64,000 nucleotides of DNA from Lysinibacillus sphaericus OT4b.31 (GTDB taxonomy: Bacteria; Bacillota; Bacilli; Bacillales_A; Planococcaceae), in assembly GCF_000392615.1 (NCBI RefSeq), contig NZ_KB933398.1, positions 3,209,705 to 3,273,704 on the forward strand, given 5' to 3'. This document shows, piece after piece, positions 1-9,925 of the stretch (position 1 is its first letter; the number at the start of each line of letters is the position of its first letter). A program made the position numbers and the translations under genes. Below the pieces are notes generated by a model. That model was given only the letters and a program-made list of their open reading frames with translations, searched no databases and was not told the DNA's origin.

Positions 1-97
1 GTCGCCACGGACACCCTTGCTCTTGGCTAACCTCTACTTCTGTCTTCGGAGTTCGGGACTTGCACCCTATAGTTCATACGCATGCCGGGCGCACATC
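1..97. other. Unassigned GC-richer stretch at window edge
   Basis: This edge segment is richer in G and C than its surroundings and holds no convincing reading frame. Short complementary stretches (for example GCATGCCGGGCGC) suggest structured or mobile-element-derived DNA. The start of the element lies outside the window, so I cannot identify it. Confidence 0.3.
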
Positions 98-138
98 AAA
101 AGGTTTCGAGAATGCTGAGCACTCTCGAAACCTTTTTT
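98..138 (+). terminator. Rho-independent terminator hairpin
   Basis: A perfect 14-bp stem (arms 98-111 and 123-136) with an 11-nt loop runs into a T tract on the + strand. It would end a + strand transcript coming from left of the window. It may also slow transcripts from the convergent deacetylase gene. Confidence 0.7.
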
Positions 139-173
139 CTTCAAACTGAATTTAAATCAGATTGGGCAATTTG

Positions 174-1865
174 CTATTTGGTGTACGGGGAAACCATTTT
201 TTGGAATTCCGCAAATGATGTTTTTTGATCGCTATACAAACGTTTAATTTGATAGGCATCATCATATGGATTATTATAGCCAGGCATTGTTGAAAACGCC
301 ATTGAAAATCCAGCTTCTTTTACAGCGTAAATCGTATTGGAATTGTATTGACCAAAAGGATAGGCAAATGCCTTGGCACCAGGAATGATCGTTAAGCTAC
401 GTTTTAAATCCTGTACCACTTCATGATATGGAATGAGCAACATTTTTCCTTTATTCCCCACAATATCATGTAAGTTATACGTATGTGACTCATACGTAAA
501 AACATCTTGCATATTAGCCATATCTTGTCTTGAGATTGCCTGTAAGTCTGTATAATCAAACATTTGCTCCGCTGGCGAATGTTCATTACGATACGTAATT
601 AAAAATTGCGTCGCTTGAAAACCATGTTTTTTTAGCACAGGATATGCATATTCACGTGTTGATAATAAGCCATCATCAAATGTTAATACGATGGAATACG
701 CAGGCAATGTAATTTCATTTCGCATAAAACGTAATAATTCATCTATACTTACTGTTTCATAATTTTTACTTTTTAAATACTGCATTTCATTGGCAAACTG
801 AACGTCTGTCATCGTTGTACTAACATTTTTAAAGCGACCAAGCTCATGTTCTTTTAAAAAATGGTGATACATCATCACAGGTACTCCTCGGTCTAATGCT
901 ACCTTTGAACTGTGAATATAGCCTTCACGTCCTCCAAGCGTAGTCACATACCAATTCGCTTCTTTTCGCAAAATCGGATATCGGCGATTTACATCTAGTT
1001 TCGCAAATGGTTGTAATTTACCTGAAGAACGATCATAAATATCACTATTAGCAGAAATAGGAATGAAATATTGGTTTTGCACCACATTATCTTTCCCTAT
1101 ATTTTTATAGGCAGGTGTATGAACAAATTTCACTTTCGATCTTTCAGCATAGACGAAGGTTTTGCCCCAACGCACTTGTACATAGGTCGCATCTTCCGCA
1201 TTTGTCACCTCTAGCTGTTGTCCCTTTAATAAAGTAGCTATTGCCATCACATGATTTTCTCGACGCAAATCATAGAGTATGGTGTTTTCTAACGCTTCAA
1301 TATAGCCATTTTCTTTACTTGGCAGTGTTGGCGTAGGTTTCTCAGTCGGTTTAGTCGATGGATTTGTTGTGTCTTCACCTTTTTCTTCTTCAACAAACTT
1401 ACTATGTACATATCCAAGTCGGCCGTTCACAGCAATACCATACCAACTGCCCATCTTACTATAAATAGGGAAACGAACACCTTCTGACAGTGTTGCAAAC
1501 TGTACCAGCTTGTTACCAGTATTATCATAAATCGGCGTGACGCTCGTAGCCACTATATAATCTTTTATCTGTACAACTGATGGTACGGTATTTTTATAGG
1601 TTGTAGTTGGCACAACTGTTGTAATACGTTTATCAACATACCCATAATTACCGCCCCATCTAATTTGCCACCAATTGGCTCCGTAATCTTTTGTTACAAC
1701 AAAGGTTTGTCCAGCTGATAATGTTCCTACTTGTACAAGTGAGCCTGAACGATTATCAAAGACTGTTGCTTCCTCATTTACCTGAATGACCGTATTATTT
1801 GCATGTACTTCTTGCGCTAACGGCAAAAGCAGCATAAATAGGAGCAATAAAACGATGCGTTTCAC
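174..1865 (-). CDS. Secreted SH3-domain polysaccharide deacetylase
   Basis: This is probably an extracellular carbohydrate esterase 4 enzyme acting on wall polysaccharide or peptidoglycan. A hydrophobic signal peptide (LLLLFMLLLPLA, cleavage near VHA) opens the protein. About four bacterial SH3-like repeats follow, each with a WWQIRWGG/WYGI-type core, interrupted by a Thr/Pro/Lys linker. The C-terminal third is the NodB-type domain, with VPVMMYHHFL, LTFDDG near residue 395 and a SHTYNLH metal motif. I placed the start at GTG 1865 because GAGG lies 8 nt upstream; an in-frame GTG at 1874 has no such site. It lies just downstream of recD2 on the same strand with a 26-nt gap. The substrate cannot be read from the sequence. 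Confidence 0.85.
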   Translation of the reverse strand: MKRIVLLLLFMLLLPLAQEVHANNTVIQVNEEATVFDNRSGSLVQVGTLSAGQTFVVTKDYGANWWQIRWGGNYGYVDKRITTVVPTTTYKNTVPSVVQIKDYIVATSVTPIYDNTGNKLVQFATLSEGVRFPIYSKMGSWYGIAVNGRLGYVHSKFVEEEKGEDTTNPSTKPTEKPTPTLPSKENGYIEALENTILYDLRRENHVMAIATLLKGQQLEVTNAEDATYVQVRWGKTFVYAERSKVKFVHTPAYKNIGKDNVVQNQYFIPISANSDIYDRSSGKLQPFAKLDVNRRYPILRKEANWYVTTLGGREGYIHSSKVALDRGVPVMMYHHFLKEHELGRFKNVSTTMTDVQFANEMQYLKSKNYETVSIDELLRFMRNEITLPAYSIVLTFDDGLLSTREYAYPVLKKHGFQATQFLITYRNEHSPAEQMFDYTDLQAISRQDMANMQDVFTYESHTYNLHDIVGNKGKMLLIPYHEVVQDLKRSLTIIPGAKAFAYPFGQYNSNTIYAVKEAGFSMAFSTMPGYNNPYDDAYQIKRLYSDQKTSFAEFQKMVSPYTK

Positions 1866-1890
1866 TTTCTTCACCTCATAAATCTTTTAT

Positions 1891-4332
1891 TTAATTACTT
1901 TCATCCATAAAATTATACGGTGTAACACCATCCATTCCAATCATTGGATGAATATGTGGCATTGTGTCTACCGTGAGCTGTGTAGGACCAGATTGCTTCT
2001 CTTCCTGCACAGTTGCATCAGTTGGAGATGCTTCTACTACTTCAATCATTTCCTCAGTTGCTTCCATCGGATTAAGTCGGGCACGCAACGAGGTAAAACG
2101 TTGTAAATCATCTGTACGCTGTAAACCACGCGCTAACACATCAGGTTCCCCACATAAAATGAGAAAATTTTTCGCCCGTGTAATGCCCGTATATAACAAA
2201 TTACGACGTAGCATTTTCGAATAGCCACGCACTACCGGCATAATAACTGTTTGAAACTCCGAGCCCTGCGATTTGTGAATAGAGCAGCAATAAGCAAGTG
2301 TCAATTGGTTAAGATCACTACGTTGATAGGTCACTTCAATACCATCGAAAGACACAACGAGTAAGTCTTGCTTGTCGATCGTTTCCTTTGCTTTAATGAT
2401 ACTAATCACTTCACCCATATCGCCGTTAAAGACATTACTTTCCGGTTGATTGACGAGCTGAAGCACTTTATCCTTTATCCGATAGGTTACATCACCAAAG
2501 ACAAGTTCTTTTCTTGAGCCTGTATCATTTGGATTAATAAGCTCTTGAATCATTTTATTTAAATTATCAATTCCCGCTGGTCCTTTATACATTGGCGCTA
2601 GTACTTGAATATTTCGAATTTCTTGCCCTTTTGCCACAGCACTTTTGACAACCTGTGTGACGACATTTGCCACTTGCTCTGATGAGGCTTTAATAAATGA
2701 ACGATCTGATGTTTTAACTGTTAAATCATGTGCTATCGTGCCGCGTTTTATTTGGTGGGCTAGTTCAATAATTGTCGAGCCTTCTGCTTGACGATAAACG
2801 TCTGTTAATTCTACGGTAGGAATTTGCTGAGAGGCAAGTAAATCCTTTAAAACTTGTCCAGGCCCTACTGGTGGCAACTGATCCTGATCACCTACAAATA
2901 CTACCTGTACGTCCTCATGTAATGATTTCAACAATTGATGAGCAAGCCATGTATCAACCATTGACATTTCATCAACAATAATAAGCTTACCTGTCACTTC
3001 ACGCTCAGTTTCCTCTTCTTTTTCTTGCCCTGTAAAACCTAATAAACGATGAATCGTCATTGCAGGTAGCTCAGTCGACTCTGATAAACGCTTCGCTGCA
3101 CGGCCAGTAGGTGCACATAAAATAATAGGAAAGGGCTCTTCTTTTTGCGCGTACTCTTTTGGATTAAGTGATAGCCCATGTAGTTTTGCATAGACCTCCA
3201 CGACACCTCTTACAACGGTTGTTTTCCCTGTTCCTGGTCCACCTGTTAAAATCATCACTGCTGAATTGAGGGCTTGCTCAATCGCGAAGGCTTGTGTTTC
3301 GGCATATGTGACGTTTAGTAACTCTTCCGTTTCACCGATTGCCTTACGAATCTCATCCTTACTAAAATGTTCAGCCTTACTGTTACGTTCGGTTAACGCT
3401 AAAATTTTGGAGGCAATACCGACCTCTGAAAAATATAAGGATGGCAAATAAAGCCTCGTTTCTTCGCCATAAATCTTACTTTCCTCTCGCATTTCAATAC
3501 AAGCCCTTGAAATTGCCTCAAAAGGAATTTCCTCACGTTGACTTTGTTCCAGCATGTCTTTTACTTGTGGTAATACATGCTCAGCATCTAAATACACATG
3601 TCCATCTGATAGTGCTGCTGTATTTAAGATGTGTAAAATCGCAGCCTTGATACGGTCAGGGTGATTGCCCTTAATACCTAATTTTTCACCAAGCTCGTCC
3701 GCACGTAAAAAGCCAACACCCTCGATATCTTCAATAAGGCGATAAGGATTCTCTGTTAATAATTCAATTGCTTCGGTACGATATGTTTGGTAAATTTTCA
3801 TTCCGAGCTGTGGTCCAAAGCCCCAGTCATTGAGCTGAATCATGACACGTTCTAAACCAAGATTTTGTTCAATTGTACGATGGATAATCTCTTTTTTTTC
3901 AGCGGATAAACGAGGTACGACATCGAGTGCACTTGGATCCTCTAGAATAAGACGCAACGCATTGGCACCAAGCTTTTCAACAATTGTTTCTGCTGTTTTT
4001 CTACCAATACCAACAAATAGGTCACTTGATAAGTAATGGACAATCCCCTGTTCAGTGGCTGGCACTTCTTTTGCAAACGTCTCAATTTGAAATTGTACAC
4101 CATATTTTGGATGTTGTCTCAATATTCCAGTAAATCGGTACTGTTCATCCATTTGCAGTGGCGGAAAATAACCGACAACTATAATTTCCTTATCGTCATA
4201 TTGTAAATTCGTTTCTTGAATTTTCACACGGACGATGGAATACATATTTTGCGCATTATGAAAAATTGAGACGATAGGACGTCCGAGAATAAAAAATTTA
4301 TTCAGCTCAAATAAATCTAGGTTTTCTGCCAT
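1891..4332 (-). CDS. recD2: ATP-dependent RecD2 DNA helicase
   Basis: This is a 5'-3' superfamily 1B DNA helicase of the RecD2 (YrrC) type, which works without RecBC in repair and replication-fork maintenance. The 813-aa length fits the family. An N-terminal OB/helix-hairpin-helix portion (roughly residues 90-230) precedes the motor. Visible motifs are Walker A GGPGTGKTT near residue 362, DEMSMVD near 455, VFVGDQDQLPPVG in motif III, and the late CCSIHKSQGSEF motif near 686. The C-terminal 60 residues are acidic and variable. It heads the conserved recD2-TPR-mnmA neighbourhood, which is here separated from its usual downstream genes by an inserted block. Confidence 0.95.
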   Translation of the reverse strand: MAENLDLFELNKFFILGRPIVSIFHNAQNMYSIVRVKIQETNLQYDDKEIIVVGYFPPLQMDEQYRFTGILRQHPKYGVQFQIETFAKEVPATEQGIVHYLSSDLFVGIGRKTAETIVEKLGANALRLILEDPSALDVVPRLSAEKKEIIHRTIEQNLGLERVMIQLNDWGFGPQLGMKIYQTYRTEAIELLTENPYRLIEDIEGVGFLRADELGEKLGIKGNHPDRIKAAILHILNTAALSDGHVYLDAEHVLPQVKDMLEQSQREEIPFEAISRACIEMREESKIYGEETRLYLPSLYFSEVGIASKILALTERNSKAEHFSKDEIRKAIGETEELLNVTYAETQAFAIEQALNSAVMILTGGPGTGKTTVVRGVVEVYAKLHGLSLNPKEYAQKEEPFPIILCAPTGRAAKRLSESTELPAMTIHRLLGFTGQEKEEETEREVTGKLIIVDEMSMVDTWLAHQLLKSLHEDVQVVFVGDQDQLPPVGPGQVLKDLLASQQIPTVELTDVYRQAEGSTIIELAHQIKRGTIAHDLTVKTSDRSFIKASSEQVANVVTQVVKSAVAKGQEIRNIQVLAPMYKGPAGIDNLNKMIQELINPNDTGSRKELVFGDVTYRIKDKVLQLVNQPESNVFNGDMGEVISIIKAKETIDKQDLLVVSFDGIEVTYQRSDLNQLTLAYCCSIHKSQGSEFQTVIMPVVRGYSKMLRRNLLYTGITRAKNFLILCGEPDVLARGLQRTDDLQRFTSLRARLNPMEATEEMIEVVEASPTDATVQEEKQSGPTQLTVDTMPHIHPMIGMDGVTPYNFMDESN

Positions 4333-4437
4333 TTGTCGTTCGTCCCTTTCTCGTTCATTTCAATCTTTTTATTTTACCACAGCATGCCTAGAAAAATCGT
4401 TTTAAGATAGAAATCCGTAAAATCTTTTATCATTATT

Positions 4438-4465
4438 TTGACAAATGACAATTCACGGCTATTTT
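4438..4465 (+). promoter_or_regulatory. Sigma-A-like promoter for hisA-like gene
   Basis: TTGACA (4438-4443) is followed after 16 bp by TATTTT (4460-4465), about 50 bp upstream of the GTG start at 4518. A second A/T-rich -10-like element (TATGATATAAAG) lies between them, so the exact promoter is uncertain. Confidence 0.45.
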
Positions 4466-4517
4466 AACAATTTCCATGCTATGATATAAAGAATGAAAGT
4501 GTTGTACGGGAAGGATT

Positions 4518-5306
4518 GTGGAACTATTGGAATTTAGACCTTGCATTGATTTACACGATGGCAAAGTAAAGCAAATAGTTGGCAGTACACTTGGACATGA
4601 AGATCAAGCAGTTGTTGAAAATTTCATTTCTACGCATGATTCTCATTACTATGCCAATATGTTTGCGAAAGACCAGTTAACGGGTGGTCATGTCATTATG
4701 CTTGGTAGCGGGAACGAAGAAGCCGCGTTTGCAGCGTTAAGTGCTTATCCCGGTGGTTTACAGGTTGGTGGTGGCATAAACAGTAAAAATGCACAACAAT
4801 ATATTGATGCAGGTGCTTCACATGTGATTGTGACTTCATTCATTTTCCATGATGGCAAGCTCGATATTGGCCGCCTAGAACAATTAGTAAACGCTGTGGG
4901 AAAAGAACATCTTGTTATCGATTTAAGCTGCCGTATGCGTGATGGCAAATGGTTTGTTGTCACTGATAAATGGACGAAGTTTAGCGATTTTGAAGTGAAT
5001 GCTGCTTCCATTGCATATATTGAAGGCTTTTGCGATGAACTTCTAATTCACGCTGTTGATGTAGAAGGAAAAAAAGGTGGCATGCAAGAAAGCTTAGTAC
5101 ATGATTTAGCGGCTTGGACTTCGATTCCAACAACCTATGCAGGGGGTGTTCGTTCTCTAGACGATTTGGCAACCTTCGAGAAAATCGCGAACGGTAAGCT
5201 GCATGTGACAATCGGTAGTGCCCTATCTATTTTTGGAGGAGACTTACTTTATTCAGATGTTGTAAATTATTGTGAAAAGGCGGGCTATGATGAAACTAAT
5301 ATATAA
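4518..5306 (+). CDS. HisA-like ProFAR isomerase, eukaryotic type
   Basis: The predicted (beta/alpha)8-barrel matches phosphoribosylformimino-5-aminoimidazole carboxamide ribotide isomerase, the fourth step of histidine synthesis. The N-terminal signature FRPCIDLHDGKVKQIV, the 262-aa length, VIDLSCR (about residue 133) and TYAGGVRSLDDL (about 204) resemble the fungal/plant HIS6 subtype more than the usual bacterial HisA. The start is GTG with AAGGA just upstream. No other histidine-biosynthesis gene is in the window. The next gene overlaps its 3' end by about 20 nt, implying translational coupling. Function in histidine synthesis is likely but not certain in this isolated context. Confidence 0.82.
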   Translation: MELLEFRPCIDLHDGKVKQIVGSTLGHEDQAVVENFISTHDSHYYANMFAKDQLTGGHVIMLGSGNEEAAFAALSAYPGGLQVGGGINSKNAQQYIDAGASHVIVTSFIFHDGKLDIGRLEQLVNAVGKEHLVIDLSCRMRDGKWFVVTDKWTKFSDFEVNAASIAYIEGFCDELLIHAVDVEGKKGGMQESLVHDLAAWTSIPTTYAGGVRSLDDLATFEKIANGKLHVTIGSALSIFGGDLLYSDVVNYCEKAGYDETNI

Positions 5307-5577
5307 AGATTATGTTTTTCCATTCAAAGAAACCAATTTAGAGCGCATCATTGATGGCAAGTATTTTAAAGTGAATACTTTTGATGATTCTTTATCCTTA
5401 CACGTACAACTTGATAACGAGCAAATGCTGTTAGAATTTTCGAAATCATTAAAAGCGACATGTGGTTTCTTGCGTGATCAAGAAACTGAACCTTATATCG
5501 GCACCTATATCGATTTACAGTTATTTGTCGAGGAGTTTAATAAACGATACAACTTAAATGCTGAAATTATCGTATAA
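5287..5577 (+). CDS. Small uncharacterised protein coupled to HisA-like gene
   Basis: This acidic, soluble-looking protein is 96-97 aa and of a family I do not recognise. Two consecutive in-frame ATG codons (5287, 5290) follow a GAAAAGGCGGG ribosome-binding stretch inside the end of the HisA-like gene. The reading frame extends upstream to a GTG at 5272, but that start lacks a binding site. The overlap predicts co-translation with the isomerase. No membrane segment or catalytic motif stands out. A strong terminator follows, so the two genes form a closed unit. Confidence 0.7.
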   Translation: MMKLIYKDYVFPFKETNLERIIDGKYFKVNTFDDSLSLHVQLDNEQMLLEFSKSLKATCGFLRDQETEPYIGTYIDLQLFVEEFNKRYNLNAEIIV

Positions 5578-5582
5578 TGCGA

Positions 5583-5619
5583 GAAAAACCTATCTTCCCT
5601 GTTGAAGATAGGTTTTTCT
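5583..5619 (+). terminator. Terminator of the hisA-like unit
   Basis: A perfect 15-bp stem (5583-5597 with 5604-5618) and a 6-nt loop carry a T run in the right arm. It closes the two-gene unit ending at 5577. Confidence 0.85.
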
Positions 5620-5819
5620 GTTTGGAGCACTTATTTCTAATTTCATGTAAATTTTGTTAAGCTTAAAAGTGGGAAGTTTAAAGGACTAGCGAAAACTGAT
5701 GAAATGTACAGCTAAATAAAACCACCATAAGCAACCTCGTAACTCGATACATTAATTTACTACGTGTGGGACTCCCACTACCAATCGTTTATTTTATCTT
5801 AGAAAGGATTTCACAATAT

Positions 5820-6554
5820 ATGAAAAACGAATTCGAAACAACTACCTTAAAAACCTTCCAAACAGAGCTAACGCGTTTCTTTTTAGGATATAAATTTGCA
5901 CTGAATGAAATTGAGACGAAAATAAACATATTAAAAGAAGAATTTAAGCTCATTCACGACTATAATCCGATCGAACATGTGTCAACTCGAATAAAATCAC
6001 CAAAAAGTATTTTGTTAAAAGTGAAGAAAAAGGAATTAGAGCCTTCAATTAACGCTATTCGCGAAAATATTCGTGACATTGCTGGCGTACGTATTACTTG
6101 CTCATTTGTGGAGGACATTTATAAAGTGAGTGCTATGCTTCAGGCGCAAAGTGATATTGAAGTCGTTGATGTAAAGGATTATATTGCCGAACCAAAAGAA
6201 AACGGCTATCAAAGCTTACATCTCATCATTACAATTCCTATATTCATGTCGGACCGTGTGGAAAAAGTATTCACTGAAATTCAAATCCGCACAATTGCGA
6301 TGGATTTTTGGGCCAGCTTAGAGCATAAAATCTATTATAAATATAATAAAGAGGTCCCTATGCATATTCGGACGGAACTAAAAGATGCAGCACTTCAAGC
6401 AGCTGAACTTGATCGCAAAATGGAACGTCTTAATAAGGAAATAAATATATTAAAAGCCAATGAAACAGAATCATCGTTTATAGACGAGACACCTGTTGCT
6501 CATTTAGCAAAATATTTGTCTCTTTTAATATCTGACCAGGAAGTCGTTGAATAA
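5820..6554 (+). CDS. relP: RelP-like small alarmone synthetase
   Basis: This is a single-domain (p)ppGpp synthetase transferring pyrophosphate from ATP to GDP/GTP. It lacks the HD hydrolase, TGS and ACT parts of the long RelA. The 244-aa protein contains the RelA/SpoT synthetase signatures DIAGVRITCSF (about residue 86), NGYQSLHL and EIQIRTIAMDFWASLEHKI (about 152). The last stretch resembles B. subtilis YwaC/RelP more than YjbM/RelQ. I chose ATG 5820 because AGAAAGGA lies at proper distance; an open frame back to GTG 5766 lacks a binding site. The C-terminus is helical and charged. It is followed closely by a DedA gene, so the two may be cotranscribed. Confidence 0.88.
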   Translation: MKNEFETTTLKTFQTELTRFFLGYKFALNEIETKINILKEEFKLIHDYNPIEHVSTRIKSPKSILLKVKKKELEPSINAIRENIRDIAGVRITCSFVEDIYKVSAMLQAQSDIEVVDVKDYIAEPKENGYQSLHLIITIPIFMSDRVEKVFTEIQIRTIAMDFWASLEHKIYYKYNKEVPMHIRTELKDAALQAAELDRKMERLNKEINILKANETESSFIDETPVAHLAKYLSLLISDQEVVE

Positions 6555-6575
6555 TGCAGAAAGGAATTTCCTATT

Positions 6576-7241
6576 ATGCAAAAAACCCTGACCTTTTTAA
6601 AGACAATTGATACTGAATTATATCGCTACATTGTTGAATACGGTATCGTTATGTATATCGTGTTATTTTTCATCATTTATGCCAAAACAGCATTTATCTT
6701 ATTAACCTTTCTCCCTGGTGATTCTACAGTCTTTGCCAGTGGTACAATTGCTGCGATTGGTCATTTAAATATTTGGTTGTTGTTTCTATTATTTTTCATC
6801 GCTACCGTTGTAGGTGATGCACAAAACTATACAATCGGTAAATTTTTAAATAATACAAAAGCAAAATCATGGCGTTTTTCTCCACTTCGCTTTATTCCAG
6901 ATAAGACAATTTTGAAGGCTACAAATTTTTTAGAACGCTATGGGAAAATTGCCATTACTTTTTCCCGCTTTGTGCCATTAATGCGCACCACCGTACCGTT
7001 TGTAAGTGGTTTTACTTCCTACAGTTTTCAAAATTTCTTTATTCACAATTGTCTAGGTGCACTTATTTGGACAATCGTATGGCTGTTTTCAGGCTTTGCA
7101 CTCGGCAATATCCCATGGATTGCAGATAACTTATTTTTATCTTTAATGTTTATTTCATTAACAGCTTTTATCCCTGCAATTGGCGCTTTTATTTTTGAAT
7201 ATATAAGAAAGTACACAAAAAAAACTCGTCATCTACAGTAG
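6576..7241 (+). CDS. DedA family membrane protein
   Basis: This is a multi-span inner-membrane protein of the DedA/VTT family, whose members take part in lipid-carrier or phospholipid translocation and membrane homeostasis. The 221-aa protein has about five to six hydrophobic segments. It has the family signatures FLPGDSTVFASG near residue 45 and SRFVPLMRTTVPFVSG near 130, where the Arg and Pro are typical. The gene starts 21 nt after relP with AGGAA before the ATG. The exact transported substrate is unknown. Confidence 0.87.
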   Translation: MQKTLTFLKTIDTELYRYIVEYGIVMYIVLFFIIYAKTAFILLTFLPGDSTVFASGTIAAIGHLNIWLLFLLFFIATVVGDAQNYTIGKFLNNTKAKSWRFSPLRFIPDKTILKATNFLERYGKIAITFSRFVPLMRTTVPFVSGFTSYSFQNFFIHNCLGALIWTIVWLFSGFALGNIPWIADNLFLSLMFISLTAFIPAIGAFIFEYIRKYTKKTRHLQ

Positions 7242-7254
7242 TAGAGACGAGCCA

Positions 7255-7600
7255 GACTCACGACAAAAGGTATTCGAACTGATCACATTCCGAATACCTT
7301 TTGAAATTTCATCAGAAATAGTAGTTACAAATAATCCCTATGAACGACAGGAGTACGCTACGAGCAACTGTTTTCTGACATTCGGTAAACTTTACCATGT
7401 TCAATTAGATAGCTTCTTCAAACTCATGGCAAAAAGTAAGCATCGCCTGCATGAAAAAATATTTATCCATAGTAAAATTTTCAGACGTATACCATGATTT
7501 TCTTTCACAAAACACGTTTAATGATTTTCTGATGTCAGCATTTCTAATGGATGTCGTTCATTATTACTATTTTTCGTCATCCTATCCATCACCTCAATCA
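7255..7600 (-). mobile_element. IS1182-like transposase deletion derivative (remnant A)
   Basis: On the minus strand, an ATG at 7589-7587 opens a 23-codon piece reading MDRMTKNSNNERHPLEML, close to the start of remnant C at about 30 kb. After an internal deletion the sequence reads like the transposase C-terminus (AMSLKKLSN, in-frame stop), then ends in a hairpin like that of remnant C. Both transposase termini and the terminal hairpin are thus kept in only about 350 bp. It is not functional. Confidence 0.7.
7264..7303. terminator. IS-derived hairpin, possible bidirectional terminator
   Basis: Arms CAAAAGGTATTCG (7264-7276) and CGAATACCTTTTG (7291-7303) pair perfectly. It matches the hairpin at 30584-30623 and lies just beyond the DedA gene, which it probably terminates. 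Confidence 0.65.
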
Positions 7601-7615
7601 TTTATAGTTACACTC

Positions 7616-7738
7616 GTTGATTGGAGCGCAGGCGGCGACTTCTGCGGGAATCGCATGAGCTGAAGGCCTCGCAGGAGCGTAGCGACGAGGAGACTGAAGC
7701 CATGCCCGCGAAAAGCGTCCGCCGTAGCGGAAATCAAC
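7616..7738. repeat. GC-rich dispersed repeat, long copy (R1)
   Basis: A 123-bp GC-rich block in AT-rich DNA is bounded by GTTGATT and AATCAAC inverted ends and contains GGCGGCGACTTCTGCGGG and AAAGCGTCCGCCGTAGCGG. Shorter copies lie at 29881-29964 and 30120-30169. All three copies sit at IS1182-like remnants. Confidence 0.75.
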
Positions 7739-7776
7739 GGGTTCATATAAATATTTCTATTTTTAAAAGAAAACAA

Positions 7777-7812
7777 ACTGTAAACAACTCAATTTTTTGA
7801 GTTGACTACAGT
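7777..7812 (-). terminator. Terminator region after the TPR gene
   Basis: Paired arms ACTGTA/TACAGT and AACTCAA/TTGAGTT form an interrupted stem just downstream of the TPR gene on the minus strand. A T-rich stretch follows. Confidence 0.6.
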
Positions 7813-7828
7813 CTGACGAGCTTTTTCA

Positions 7829-8488
7829 TTAATTAAATCGTTGTGCTATCATGTCGTAAATATAACGTGCCTGTTCGTATTCAGGCTGTAACGTAAAGGC
7901 TTGTTTTAAGTGATACATGGCATCTTCTGTTTGCTCTGTCGATACCGCGTAAAGTACACCTAAATTGTAATGCGCATCTGCATTATTCCAATCCTGTTCG
8001 ATTAAGAAGTCCAATTCTTTTTTACCTTCGTCGAACATTTCTAATGCACAAAGTACAATTGCGTAAGCTAAACGAATTTGTGTATCCTCTGGCGAAAGCT
8101 CCGCTGCACGTTGTAAATATGGTAAGGCTAGCTTGGGATTTTCCATACGTTCAAAGCATTTACCCATCATGTAATACACGTCGGCACCCTCGATTTTATG
8201 TGTCACCGCTTGCTCATAAAGTTTCAACGCTTCGGCAAAACGCTCGGCATTAAAATATAAATTAGCTAAGCCGTAGTAAGCCGTTGCAGCCGAATTATCC
8301 ACTGTAATAGCCTTTTGGAAAAAACGCTCTGCGCGCTCTGTGTCCTCTAGTACCGCTAACAAATTACCAAAATTCACATATCCAATTGCATTTTCAGGCT
8401 CAGCTTCTATTGCCTGTGTAAAAAGCTGGGCCGCATCTTCATAACGTTTTTCTTGAAATGCTAGAATGCCCTGTTCATTAAAATCCAT
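7829..8488 (-). CDS. TPR-repeat protein (YrrB-like)
   Basis: This 219-aa cytoplasmic scaffold protein consists almost wholly of about six tetratricopeptide repeats. Each shows the W/L-G-Y-A-F-A-P spacing, for example AIGYVNFGNLLAVLEDTERAE, AAYYGLANLYFNAERFAEA and AHYNLGVLYA. TPR arrays bind other proteins; no enzyme motif is present. Its place between recD2 and mnmA matches yrrB of B. subtilis, whose partner is not settled as far as I know. A GAGGTG site precedes the ATG. Confidence 0.88.
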   Translation of the reverse strand: MDFNEQGILAFQEKRYEDAAQLFTQAIEAEPENAIGYVNFGNLLAVLEDTERAERFFQKAITVDNSAATAYYGLANLYFNAERFAEALKLYEQAVTHKIEGADVYYMMGKCFERMENPKLALPYLQRAAELSPEDTQIRLAYAIVLCALEMFDEGKKELDFLIEQDWNNADAHYNLGVLYAVSTEQTEDAMYHLKQAFTLQPEYEQARYIYDMIAQRFN

Positions 8489-8689
8489 TTTTTCACCTCT
8501 ATGTAGCGAAAGACTGCTCGTTCATTACCTACGGATATTAAACTATGCAAGCACTGTTCAATATCCGTGGCATTCACCAGAGAGTATATCACTTAACTCA
8601 ATTTTGTACCCTTCCACTGAATGAAAACACATATCATCAATAGTTGGGAAATATATACTACATCAGGTTAACGGCAGCCTAATCACAAG

Positions 8690-9820
<1,131 letters not shown>

Positions 9821-9925
9821 TCACCTTTTCTTTCAATCAATTTCACCACAACGAACAACAAAAGTGATATTCGTCAGAGTTGTTAAATTATCTGCTCATT
9901 TTAAAAACAGTGTAGTTGTCACTTA

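Noticed and set aside
7451-7663. A 70-codon + strand frame
   Set aside because: It is the antisense of IS1182-like remnant A running into repeat R1.
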